The notes below the pieces were generated by a model that did not search any database, was not told the origin of the DNA, and saw nothing but the letters and a program-made list of their open reading frames with translations. The position numbers and the translations under genes are program-made. A DNA stretch of 64,000 nt, taken from assembly GCF_014898055.3 (NCBI RefSeq), contig NW_023605083.1:63838228-63902227 (forward strand), in the 5' to 3' direction. The DNA is from Talpa occidentalis. Lineage: Eukaryota; Chordata; Mammalia; Eulipotyphla; Talpidae. Positions 26,001 through 35,980 of this stretch are shown piece after piece (the first letter of the stretch is position 1; each line of letters begins with the position of its first letter).

Positions 26001-29000
26001 TGGCGGTTCTGACCCAAGGACCTCTCCTCCCAGACTCTGCCCTGCATGGCCGCCTTTGCTCCTGGCTCTGAAGTGTCCTGGGTTTTCATGTGATCAGGAT
26101 GTACCTTAGAAATCTCTATTGGTCTTTCCTGTTGTTCTCAATGACTGAAAGTCCATTCTTGGCCTTAACTAGCTGTGAGAATTTTTCACGATCTCATTTA
26201 TTTAGTGACTTTGTGGAACAGAAGGATAATGGAAACACTTTATGCCAGAGGGTCTCAATCTTGGTTGTACGTTAAAATAACCTGGAGAGCTTTTAAGAAT
26301 TCCTGTGCCCCAGCTGCACCCCAAAATCTTGCGGGGCCCCGGGGGAAGAGCCAGATATCAGTTATTTTAATATTACTTTCTTCATGTGATCGCAATGTAC
26401 ACTGAATGAGGCTTTATTTGCACTTGTCTTTCTACTGCTAAATGTCTACAGCCGAAGGAAACAATTAGCACTTCCTTATGAGCCTCATTCATAGAATCAC
26501 TCACTTACTTGCTTGGGTTAAGACTCTGTCCCTGCTCTATGATATAAGATCATGAAGACCCTGCAGAGCCTAATTAAGAATTGTGCAGGGGCCTCTCTGG
26601 TGGCACAGGGGTTAAGTGTCAGCACTATCAAGCTATTGCCAGCCACTGCAGCATGAGTCTGATCCCCAGCCAGGGAGCTAGCCCACATGGCGGGGCAGAC
26701 CTCCCCTGTCTCACCTGCTGCTCCCCTCAGCAGTGCATTTCAGTCAATCTATCTATTCTACTCCCCACTCTGTCTCTGATGAATCCTCTCACCCCTCACT
26801 CCCCACACTTCTGGCCTAGACCCCAGTTCTTGCATGTATGCATAAATAAAATAAATCTTTTTTTTAAAGATTTATTTATTCATTTATACAAGCACTGGGT
26901 GCAGTCAGAAGCGGGGGAGGGTGAGAGGATTCACCAGAGTCAGAGCAGGGAACAGAACAGGCAGAGTGATGAAATACACTGCTGAGGGGAGCAGCAGACG
27001 CGGCAGGAGAGGTCTGCGCGCCATGTGGGACCCTCGCTGGCGGCCAGGGATCAAACTGGTGCTGCAAAGGCTACAGGCAGCTTCGCAGCCCAGAGCTTAA
27101 CCGCTGCGCCACCATGACTGAGTCCAAGTGCATTGGGTGAGATGTCAAAGGCAGTGCCCCTGCTGTGTGGGCCCTAAGGTTCTTAACCAGGACAGAGTAG
27201 CCTTCCCAGCATACACCTGGACCTGAGAAACTGTAGAAAGGAACCAATTATTGTACATGGCTTTCATTTCTCTGGTTATATCTCTACTGTGTCACACATT
27301 AACTAGGCCCGCTTATTTCCTTTTGTTGCTTTTCAGTTTTTGTGTACGGTTTAGGTTAAAGAGACTGTTTCAACCAATTGCCAAATAGGACTGGATAACT
27401 TATGGTCAGCAAAGCTATGAAGAATCCATTATTCACTTAATCAAAGAGCTAAAACACCTGAGAAATGTATGTAGCATGATGAGTTTAACTAAGCTCATTC
27501 ATTCAGTCAAGACTCAATGAAAACGGGGGCACAGAAAAGGCCTAAGTGCTTGGTCCATTGAGGACAGATCTGGTTTTAACCCATTCCTTGAGAAAGTGAA
27601 TACTCCTTCCTGTCCACTGCTTACACAGATTTTCTCAACTGTTTGATATTCCTGTATTATTTTTCTCATCCATGAAAAAAGGCAAAGAGTCTTCATGATT
27701 GATAACCCCTGTCTCAGGAGGTTCAACATTCTACAAAGACAGGACCCGATACTATGTTGTGATGAGAGAATTCTGAGAAGGGCCTTATCACCATCCACTT
27801 TCTGTCTCTTCCAACTTGCTCTCAATTATTTTCTCCTCTCTTGCCTATTATAACAACACTATGTGGTATGTAGTGCTATTAGGCAAGTCCCTTTAAAATG
27901 AAAATCTTTATCAAATCCCTTGCATCTTATTGTGGATATATGTATAGTGTTCCTTTCTCTTTGGGTGAGAGTGATAGAGGGATTTAAGGGCAGGACAAAG
28001 CAGTTCTAGCTCCTATAGCAGCCGCAGGCCACACTGGCCACTGACACTTGATATGCATTCAAATTGAGTTCAAATTAAGATGCGCTGTAAGCATAAAATA
28101 CATACCATATTTCAATGATTTAGTAAAAAAAAAACCCTCATTAATTTTGTAATCTATTCACATGGTAAAAGATATTGGGGTCAAATCAGTTATTAAAATT
28201 AATTTCACCTGTTCCTTTATCATTTTTAAATGTGGCTGTTAGAAAATTTAAAGTCACATCTGTGGCTGACACTTGTGGCTTGCACTGTATTTCCAGTGGA
28301 CGAGGTCAACAGAACACATTTCCTCGTGGCCCACTGTGGTGATGATGGATAAGTGTGCATGCCGAGAGGCCAGGAGCACCCCTCTTATTCCTCAGCCTTC
28401 CTCCTGCCTGTTAGCTGCCAGGCTCTCGTGCTCTTGATTTTTAAATTCCCCAGAAAGGTGAAGGGAATTGCATAAGGTTCTCTGAGGAGCTCACCCAGTC
28501 CAGGGGCCAGAAGATTTCAGGGGCACTGAGCACAGAAGCTGCCAGGTGCTAAGCTCTAGGAGGGCACAGGGAAGAAAGTTCTTGGAAGTGAGAGAGGAAA
28601 AGCTCACTTAAATAGAGCTAAACAAAAGGTCTGAGTGGTTCAAGAGGATTTCTCATTGCAACCTCTGATTGCAGGTATAGAGGTCCTTTTAAACAAATCA
28701 TATTATAAAACTGTCAGGAAGTACTAGATGGGGACTCTGTTCATTATTTACGACTTTGGGGAATTCCATATTATTCTTTTGGGGAAGCAATAATCAAGAG
28801 GGTTTTTTCTTTGTGAGAGAGCCTATCCAGAACCCCGCTGCATAAAATTCTTGACCTAAGCCCCAGTCCCAACCCAAACCCCAACCACTGGTCCTTTCTT
28901 ACCCAATCGGGAGGATGGCAATGAAGGAAAGAACGGAGGAGAGAACAAAGCAGGTGCCCACAAACTTTTCCATGGTGTGCTGATAGATCTGGTTAAACAC

Positions 29001-32000
29001 CGTGGATGTCACCACGGATGTCAGAGCCAGGGACAGCTGCAGGATGACGAACACCTTTCCTGTGGGAGGGACAGAAGTTACCGAGATGGCGTGCCGCTGT
29101 TGGCTCCATGTTCCCTGATAGTTGAGTTCCAGGGAGCTCTTGGGGGACCCTAGCCCTTCCCAGGATTCCCTCAGTCTTCACAGCTCATGTCGCTGCCTCC
29201 TGTTGCCTCCTGCAGGCTCTTCCTGCAGCCTTTGGATGCAGCGCCTTAGCAGCTGACTTTGAGTCACTCCCACCCTCCTGTTTTCACTCCCTGTCTCCTG
29301 GGTGGACACCTGTAGGTTCCTAGTGAATTCCAGGCTGCTTCTGGAACTCTCAGGTATCTTCTGCAAGTCCAAACCTGTGCCTCAAGCCAAGCAGCTCTGA
29401 AAGGGCCCAGGTAGAGAGAAGCAGAGGGTTTTCTTACCGTAGGAGGAGCCCTTGATGAGTTTGGAGATTGCTGATCGGATGGTTGTGATGGGGATGAGGG
29501 CAAACAGCATGACAGCCCGAGCTGGAAAGGAATCACATGGGAACAGCTCATGGTAGCCCAGGCTTGGCCAAGGAGTCAGTTAGAACAAAACAAAAGTCTC
29601 ACTTGGAACCCTCTCTCCCCACCGTCACCCTCACTGCATGTCCTGCCCTGGAAGAAGTGGCTTCTCCGCTGGCAGCCTCCAGCCCTCCTGGACCACACAG
29701 ACTCCTCTGTATCTAATAGAGCTGCAGACCCATCTGCCAGGCAGAGGGCATGGTTGGCATGACAATGTATGGTGAAGTGTGTCTTTAGTGGCAGAGTTAA
29801 GGGAAATGGCACTGATGTCAATGAGAGGTATCTTCTGTCGCCATCCAGAACACCTCTGGGAGATGGTCCTTTGGCAAACTCAATCCAGAAACACCTGCTA
29901 CTAGTGCAGTTGCCACACACCCTCCTTCCTCTGGCCCTACTATTTATCCCTTTGCAGTGTGTGTGTGTGTGTGTGCGCGCGCACGCGTGCGTGTGTGTGT
30001 GGTGTGTGTATGTGTGTGTGTGTGTGAAGTGAGTGTATGGAGGGAGGTAGAAGTGGCAGGAAGGGAAGGGGAGAGGGGTGTTCTGGCCTTTACCCGTGGC
30101 CCGTTTCACTGGGAACTGGCCAAAAGCAGTCTTGCTGTTTTGTTAGGTATTTTTTCTGAAGGACAGCCCTTCAAGTTCTATCTAATATGATAGCTACTAG
30201 CTGTGTGTGGCTACTTCATTAAAATAGAACAGAATTTAAAATTCAGTTCTCTCTTCAAATGTTTGATATGACTAGTGGCTATGAAACTGATACAGAACAT
30301 TTCTATCATTATAGAAAGCTCTATTGTAGCTCTGGTCTACAGCTCTCCTCTGGTGGTTGCCTGACCTGTGTCCTCACATGAAAACCTCATTTTGCTTCCT
30401 TGAGGGAATGTTTTACATTGGTTCTGGGAGACATTTGTGGAGAATTTTTATCCATTTTTTAAAGCCTTTGCTGGGCCCCAACAGCTGCATTCTTACTGCT
30501 TCATTTCTTTAAAATTGAATAGAATCTTGGGGGCTCCCTGGTGGTGCAAGGGGTTAAGCACCACACTAGGAAGCTGTCCGCAGCCTCTGCAGCACGAGTT
30601 CAATCCCTGGCCGGACAGGGAGCAACCCACATGGTGCAGCAGACCTCTCCTGTCTTTCCCGCTGCTCCCCTCAGCAGTGTATTCAGTCAGTCTGCCTGTT
30701 CTGTTTCCCACTCTCTGGTGAATCCTCTCACCCCCCACATCTCTGGCCTGTACCCCAGCTCTTGTATGCAAAAATAAATAAATCTTCAAAAAAAATTGAA
30801 TAGAATCCCAACCCCATTTTCTCCATCCATCTAAGGTCATCTCGAAGCCCCTGCTACTAACTCTGGGCACCACTGGCCACCCTACTCTGGACCTCCTTCT
30901 GGGAGGTTCTTCCCAGCCACCCTTCAGGGAACATTTCAAAGGGTGATACAGTTAACACAGTGCACAGCACAATACGGGTAGATCAAGTTCACATTATCCT
31001 GTCTCCCTTATACCTCCTGGGTAGCAGTACTCTCCCTGATGAGCTGGGGCACTAGACCCCAGCATCCCTGGTGTCAGCCCCATGATGCAGGAGGCCAGCA
31101 GTGCCCTCATCCTACCTCCCCAAGGCCAGACTCACCAATGTAGAACATGTATGTCTCTTTCACAAAAGCCAAGAGGAGTGCTCCGGACCCAAAGGAGACC
31201 ATCCCAATCATGATCATGGTGGTGTCCCGGAAGCAGCGGGAGAAGACCAGCACGCCCAGGAAGCTGGTGATGAAGATGGTGTACCCTGCAGCCATGCCAT
31301 AGCCCAGCTGAACCTGGTTCCAGTGGAGAGGCGCTCTCAGCACAAAAAGAGGCATCACATCCACCGTGCCCACCACTGCCAGGTCATATATGATGGCACC
31401 CACAAAGAGCAGGACAATGACAGTTTTTTGGGGCTTTGCTTTGCTGGGAGATGGAAGGCGCCCTGCCACACTCTGCTTGTCAGGCTGATCGGGATCCAGG
31501 GTGCGGTATGTGCCAACCGTGCCAGACACAGAATCTACCGAGGGCAGTGCTTTGCTGGTCCTGGCCAACGACACAGGAACCTTCAGCACGAAGAGGCTGT
31601 AGAAAAGGGCAAAAGCTGAGCAGCTCACGCTGCAGGCGGTCAGCACCAGGCCATGCCTAGAGTCCCCAGTCATCTGCTGGAAGAGATGCCCCGACACCAT
31701 GCTCCCGCAGAAGCCAGCCAAGCCATAGATCAAATCGAGGAGGATGAGACGCACAGAACGGCGGCCCTCGGAGGAGCCCAGGGACCCCAAGGCCATGATC
31801 CCCGACCAGTAGGCCGAGAAGCCACCACACAGCCCGCCGATCGCTGCTGCTCCATACAGCATCTCCACCGGCCAGTTCAGCAGCACCTTGAGCAGCAGCC
31901 CGAGGCGGAAGAGCAGGGAGCCCAGCAGGGACACGCAGATGGAGATCTTGCGGTGGTAGCGGTCACTCAGCCAGCCCAGCCCGTAGGCGGACAGCAGGGG

Positions 32001-32276
32001 CGTCAAGCCCGCCACCAGGTTGTAGGTGATGTAGAAGTTGGAGATGTCTTTCTGCTGCTGGTCCTCCTCCGGAGACCCCCGGGGGGACGGGCTGGCGCTG
32101 TGGTTGGAGGAAGATGCCCCTGGGCTGGCTCCGTAGGACTCTTTCACCACCAGGAGCAGCCCTGGATCGAACAGGGCAACGGCCAGCTGGGTCGAGGCCA
32201 CCACGGGCTCGATCCAGGTCCGCACCTGGAGACGAGGCAGGGCGCCTCTCCACGGGCCGGCGGCCTGGGTGCCCAT
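23037..32276 (-). CDS. SLC46A2: SLC46A2 (thymic stromal cotransporter homolog, TSCOT), complete four-exon gene
   Basis: Coding exons on the minus strand are 32276-31136, 29521-29438, 29059-28903 and 23094-23037. They total 1,440 bases and encode 479 aa plus stop; human is about 475 aa. The product is a major-facilitator 12-helix transporter of the SLC46 family, with SLC46A1 (proton-coupled folate transporter) and SLC46A3 as relatives. It is known for expression in thymic cortical epithelium. Visible features: first membrane segment about residues 22-45, an extracellular loop with sequon NHS at 58 and a Ser/Pro-rich stretch, the MFS signature GWLSDRYHRK at 101-110 after helix 2, a hydrophilic central loop about 235-285, and a second six-helix half starting near KTVIVLLFVGAIIYDLAVVG. 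The C-terminal tail is QYGDIIEQ. The start at 32276 (MGTQAAGPWRG) is chosen because human homology begins near there; an in-frame ATG at 32639 would add an unsupported extension through the CpG island. No disabling change is seen. Confidence 0.95.
24771..25041 (+). mobile_element. tRNA-derived SINE, full length
   Basis: Head GGCCTCCCCTGGTGGCGCAG, tail AATAAATAAATACATCTTTAAAG. Exact TSD AAAAGTAGTTTGCTTAG on both sides (24754-24770 and about 25042-25058). It is of the GTGGTTGAGCGC sub-type. Confidence 0.9.
25488..25725 (+). repeat. MIR-like ancient SINE
   Basis: Well-preserved sense order: AGGTAGTGGAATAGAGC, CCCTGCCACTTATTCGC, TGGCCAGTTACACAATATC, CTCGCAAAATGGGACTAATAATAG, GAGGATTGTTTGGGAAGATAAATT and TATTTAAGTGTTTGCTATTAT. 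Confidence 0.75.
26240..26400 (+). repeat. MER5-like DNA transposon relic
   Basis: CAGAGGGTCTCAATCTTGG, ACGTTAAAATAACCTGGAGAGC and TTCCTGTGCCCCAGCTGCACCCCA match the pattern of the hAT-type MER5 non-autonomous family. Ends are approximate. Confidence 0.6.
26588..26860 (+). mobile_element. tRNA-derived SINE, left arm of a tail-to-tail pair
   Basis: Complete older-type copy from GGGGCCTCTCTGGTGGCACAGG to AAATAAAATAAATCTTT. It abuts an oppositely oriented copy at its tail. Confidence 0.85.
26861..27114 (-). mobile_element. tRNA-derived SINE, right arm of a tail-to-tail pair
   Basis: Reverse-complement copy starting TTTTTAAAGATTTATTTATTC. It ends at GCTGCGCCACCA, where the expected GGGAGGCCC head end is missing or mutated. 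The pair forms an inverted repeat of about 250 bases per arm with almost no spacer. Confidence 0.85.
28903..29059 (-). CDS. SLC46A2: SLC46A2 exon 3
   Basis: One hundred and fifty-seven bases between acceptor CTCCCACAG and donor GG|GTAAGA. It encodes KVFVILQLSLALTSVVTSTV...MEKFVGTCFVLSS...FIAILPI, covering the last two to three membrane helices. Phase 1 in and phase 2 out join exactly with its neighbours. Confidence 0.93.
29060..29437 (-). other. SLC46A2: SLC46A2 intron 2
   Basis: Short intron of 378 bases with GTAAG donor and CCACAG acceptor. I see no embedded element. Confidence 0.85.
29438..29521 (-). CDS. SLC46A2: SLC46A2 exon 2
   Basis: Eighty-four bases between acceptor CTTTCCAG and donor TACG|GTAAGA. 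It encodes (A)RAVMLFALIPITTIRSAIS KLIKGSSY, a membrane helix plus loop, including the conserved TTIRSA and KGSSYG signatures of SLC46A2. Confidence 0.93.
29957..30026. repeat. (GT)n-(GC)n microsatellite, Z-DNA-type tract
   Basis: Bases 29957-30000 alternate purine and pyrimidine perfectly, with a CGCGCGCACGCGTGCG core flanked by GT repeats. An interrupted GT run follows. It lies inside SLC46A2 intron 1. Confidence 0.85.
30528..30791 (+). mobile_element. tRNA-derived SINE, full length
   Basis: Head GGGGGCTCCCTGGTGGTGCAAG, tail AAAATAAATAAATCTTCAAA. Exact 16-bp TSD AAAATTGAATAGAATC (30511-30526 and 30792-30807). Confidence 0.9.
31136..32276 (-). CDS. SLC46A2: SLC46A2 exon 1 (start and first ten or so membrane segments)
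   Basis: 1,141 bases encode residues 1-380 and end in phase 1 at donor ATTG|GTGAGTC. It contains the MFS signature GWLSDRYHRK, the sequon at N58, the central hydrophilic loop with GTVGTYRTLDPDQ, and the second-half helices through FVKETYMFYI. CpG density is high at its 5' end. A single large first exon is typical of SLC46A2. Confidence 0.95.
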
Positions 32277-32660
32277 GTAGCCTCTCGCGCAGGACGATGA
32301 GGGGCCTCCTCGCCGGCAGCTGCTCTGCAGGGCAGGCCCTGGTGCGGGAGCGCAAATAGGTGCGGTGCGCCCTGGAGGGAGGTGAGCGAAGCTGGAGCCG
32401 GGCGCGTGTGACCGCAGCCAGTTCGGGGACCGAGTGACCGCCCCGACCGCGGCCACTCCTCCCGGGACCAAACAGGGCCGCGCTCCGCCCCGCGGCGGCC
32501 CAGCCGGGCTGGCGGCGGCCCAGGGAAGCCGCGCGCGGGAGAGTGCACAGCGAGTCTCTGCTCTGGCGTCCCGCCCTGTGGCCACGCTTTCACGCTGCTC
32601 CGGCAAGCGCGGCCGCCGAACGGGGACCGATTTCTCCACTGCGAGGCAACTCTGGACCTC
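32240..32660. promoter_or_regulatory. SLC46A2: CpG island / SLC46A2 promoter and 5' UTR
   Basis: Dense CpG and GC-rich sequence, e.g. CGCGGCGGCCC and GCGCGCGGGAG, around and upstream of the SLC46A2 start codon. No TATA box is obvious. It is inferred to hold the transcription start for SLC46A2 on the minus strand. The elevated GC extends into exon 1. Confidence 0.7.
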
Positions 32661-32894
32661 CCGCAGCTCATCTCCGGGCTCAGGTCCCGCTGGGAAGGAG
32701 CCCTTGGCACTGGGCCAGAGAGCAACATTCTGCTGGCCCTGGAAGGATGGTTTGGGCGAGGAGTGGGGTGCCTAGACTTCTGCCTGGGATCAGTGCGGGA
32801 TAGAAGGTTGTCTTTGGTGAGTTTCAAAGCAACAGGGACCCATGTGGTAGGTAGACGGGTAGCATAGACTTGGAGAGAAGCAAAACGTCAGGAA

Positions 32895-33300
32895 CTCTAT
32901 TATTTCTTGGAGAACCTTGATTTCCATTCCTTTGGATAAATGCCCAAAAGTGGGATTGTTGAATGGTATGGTAGTCGTAAGTTAATTTTTTAGGAACCTC
33001 CATACTGTTTCCTATAAGGCCTGCTCGGTTTTGTATTCCCACCAAGCTTGCACATGGGTTTCAGTTTCTCAGATCCTAGCCTGTACTTGCTGTTCTTGTT
33101 TTGCTAATAGCCATCCTGGCAGGTGTGAGGTCATGTCTCATTGTGGTTTTGATTACACTTACCTGATGATTAGTGACAATGAGCATTATTATATACATGT
33201 TGGCCTTTTGTATGTCTTCTTTGCAGAAATGTCTATTCAAGTCTTAGTCCATTTTTTCCCATTGAGTTATTAGTTATTTTTTTTTTTTTGGCTTGATTTG
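32895..33300 (-). mobile_element. L1-type LINE fragment
   Basis: Antisense L1 signatures on plus: TCCATTCCTTTGGATAAATGCCC, AAAGTGGGATTGTTGAATGG, TAGCCATCCTGGCAGGTGTGAGG, and CTTTGCAGAAATGTCTATTCAAG. It sits only about 600 bases upstream of the SLC46A2 start. Confidence 0.8.
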
Positions 33301-34149
33301 GTTTTACAGTTGAATTGTAGCAATGCCTACATGTCCAGTCCCTTTAGGTCCAAGTGCAGACAATTCTGCCTTCTGCCAAGAGAAAGACCCACTCAGTTTC
33401 TCATTAAAGATGTGACCTATGGCGCTGACCTGGCAGCCCCTTCAAAGCTTTCTCACTCCCTTCTTTTTCCTCCTCACCTTGGTAGGTACTGTTTCACCCA
33501 ATCCATGCCTGGCTCTCCCACTCATTGCCAACTTGGTTTTTTCAGAAGCTGCAGCAAAGCTGTCCAATCAGCCTGTTCTTGTGAGGGGCAGAGGCTCCTC
33601 TGGGTAGGTTATGGGAGAAGATGACATTCAGCAATCAGATAAGGCTGTGAGAATAACAGCCTGAACAAGACTCTGGCCACTTAATTAAGGAATCTGTCTA
33701 TTCTTGGGCCCACAGACACTAGAGGGCAAACTTTACCCTCTGAGAGATTCCCAACAGCTCTAGGACAAGTCTTGTGGGAATTGGATCATCAAGAGACTAG
33801 CCATCCTGGCATCCTCCAGACCTGCAACCTTGAGTCATCTGACCCAGAAATGACCTAGACCCAGGCCAGTCATTGTGCTCCCAGTTTAGGCTACTATGGC
33901 TATATCATATTTCATCACTCTCCTCTTCATCAGTGAATGCAGGCCCCCAACTGCCTGGCTGGGGTTAATACTTGATAATCCTCTGTGGTCTGAGGCACTA
34001 GCAGGGCATCGTTCCTGAGCCAGGCTGAGCCTTGACCCTGCCACTTCAGTGTCTGGCTCAAAGCTGGTGTATTAAGGTGCGGAGGTTAAATTCTCTTGTC
34101 TTATAATGTTAAAAGTCACACTATTTGAGAAAAAGGAGAATTAAAAAAG

Positions 34150-34255
34150 TAACAGCTAACATTTGCTGACCCTATGTAGGAAGCACTTTACATGAATGAG
34201 GAAATTTTATCTTCCCATGTCCCCAATTTAAAGACCAGAGAGGTTAAGAAATTAG
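34150..34255 (-). repeat. MIR-like ancient SINE relic
   Basis: AACAGCTAACATTTGCTGACC, GGAAGCACTTTACATGAATG and GACCAGAGAGGTTAAGAAATTAGCACAAG follow the antisense MIR order. Confidence 0.6.
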
Positions 34256-34322
34256 CACAAGATCATCATCATCATCATCATCATCACAGCCAGCTTGTGC
34301 TGGCTAGCTAGATGATCTTGTG
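34256..34322. repeat. ATC microsatellite within an inverted repeat
   Basis: The ATC units at 34262-34286 lie between perfect 12-bp arms: CACAAGATCATC (34256-34267) and GATGATCTTGTG (34311-34322). A second small hairpin AGCCAGC-TTGT-GCTGGCT sits at 34288-34305. Confidence 0.7.
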
Positions 34323-34728
34323 TAAATTTTGAAATCTTTGAAAGCCTGTAGCTTTCACATACTGATGGTGGTGAGTTTTATTTCAGAGTGTCCTCTCAAC
34401 CAGCATAGGAACATGGGCAGGTGTAAAAACACCACAGTCGTGATGACAGTACCGCCCATCAACAATATATTGCACATGTGGAGAGGAACAAAAGGAGTGG
34501 ATGGGGGTCACTTATTGAACGTAGATCCAGGTCCTTTACAATCAAGTAAGAAATACTTTCATTTTCTTATCAGAATATCTGAAAGGAACAGTCTTTGTTT
34601 GGAAAACACTCTTGATCAGCGAGCAGGTAAAATCTCCAGGCTTGGGTTTCAGCTGTGGAGGAGGATGCAGAGAGGGGGGTGGATGTCTCTGTGGTGAGTC
34701 AAAAAGAGGAACTTGTGTGGTGCTCTTG

Positions 34729-34804
34729 AGGGAGGGGCAGAGGAGGGAGGGGAGGAGGGGGTGGGAGGGAGGGACAGGAGGAGGGAGAGGGAGGAGGGTG
34801 GAGG
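34729..34804 (+). repeat. G-rich (GGAGGG)n tract, potential G-quadruplex
   Basis: More than eight runs of three to five G separated by one to four bases, e.g. GGAGGGGAGGAGGGGGTGGG. It is strand-asymmetric: purine on plus, pyrimidine on minus. Confidence 0.75.
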
Positions 34805-35849
34805 AAGTGAGACTCCTGGGCTGTGGGTGGGAAAGCCCAGGACAGAAACCCTCGGTGTGAGAGCGAGTTTAGAGGCGTCCACTATCTAACATGGGTTAGA
34901 CAGGCCTCGAAATCTAAGGAGTCTAGCAAATGTCTGATACAGGTTTTCAATAGCTTGCTGTATCTCATAAATTAATTCTTCCTGAGAACTTCTCTTCCTG
35001 CCTCCTTGGTTCTTGCAGACAAGCCTACTCATGAATGTTTTGTGTGAGTGGGATTTCTTTGTTTTTCATTTTTATGGAAATCAGTGAAGCAACTGTGTGG
35101 TCCGTCCAGACTGACACACGCTAGGAGATCATGAGGAAACAGGCAGAGGCGGCGGCCACAAGAACTTACCGCTCCCAAACGTTTGCTGAAATCTCAGGCT
35201 GTGGACATGGGGAGTTAAGCCATTTGACCCAGATCTAGGGGGGTCAGAGGAACCCTCGAAGCTGTCTTGTAGGATGTAGCAGTGGGTTGTTCTTTCTGTA
35301 TTTTCAGGCTGGAAGTATGTCTGTCCCGGAGATATTCCGATTGCGAGAAATAAGATGTCCTGAGACATGCGTGTATAATGGTACAAAGCAAAACTCTTTT
35401 TTTTTTTTTTTTTTTTTTAAAGCAAAGCTCATTTTGCGGGACGGAGACAAACTGACCCAGACTAGCCAAGAACTTTCTCTCATTTTCCTGTGGTGGGTTC
35501 ATCATTACGCACAAGAGGCAGCCCAAGTCCCTTGCTTGATCCAAGCAATCTTTTAGTTATGATCGTACCTCCCCAATATAGCTACCCGCCAGAGAAAATG
35601 TGCTAGTGACTTGAACACCCCAAACAAATTCTCATTCAATAAGTTAGCACTCGGATTTATCTATCTGCCTTTCTAATTCGGCTGATGTGGGCCTCTATCT
35701 GGAAAATGGTTTCCCACTCCACGTATGGATGAATGAAGCTTTTAATTCTGCCCCATGGAGAGCTAGGTGCTATCTAGAATACATTTATCAAAATAGTTAG
35801 TGTCACCCATGGTTCCTCTTGGGAAATGGCTTTATTGGCCTTTCCCACC

Positions 35850-35980
35850 TAAGGTGGCACCCTAACATTGCCTAATTTTATAGATGAGGAAACTGAGACT
35901 AAATCATTTGTACAAGGTCACATAGAGCCACATTTAAATCTAGGTTGTGTGTGACTTGTGTCCATGCTATCTCACATGCT
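35850..35980 (-). repeat. MIR-like ancient SINE relic
   Basis: TTTATAGATGAGGAAACTGAGAC, TTGTACAAGGTCACATAGAGCC and AAATCTAGGTTGTGTG match the core of antisense MIR. Confidence 0.6.

Larger units (their letters stand above)
23095..28902 (-). other. SLC46A2: SLC46A2 intron 3
   Basis: About 5.8 kb from GTAAGA (next to 28903) to TTCTTACAG. It contains one plus SINE (24771-25041), a tail-to-tail SINE pair (26588-27114), a MIR-like element (25488-25725) and a MER5-like relic (26240-26400). The segments 24,180-24,660 and 25,060-25,400 look like one diverged ancient repeat split by the SINE; I cannot name its family. I see no gene in 27,115-28,900. Confidence 0.85.
29522..31135 (-). other. SLC46A2: SLC46A2 intron 1
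   Basis: About 1.6 kb. It contains a 44-bp alternating GT/GC tract (29957-30000, continued by GT to about 30026) and one plus-strand SINE (30528-30791). Otherwise no feature is seen. Confidence 0.85.

Noticed and set aside
29576..30109. 177-codon open frame around the GT/GC tract
   Set aside because: The frame is kept open by a His/Thr-coding microsatellite; it spans intron 1 of SLC46A2 and has no homology I recognise.
31653..32300. Long plus-strand open frames opposite SLC46A2 exon 1
   Set aside because: Antisense shadows of a GC-rich coding exon and CpG island; no homology recognised.
34263..34286. CRISPR-like short tandem repeat
   Set aside because: A simple ATC microsatellite with no spacers, in a mammalian genome.
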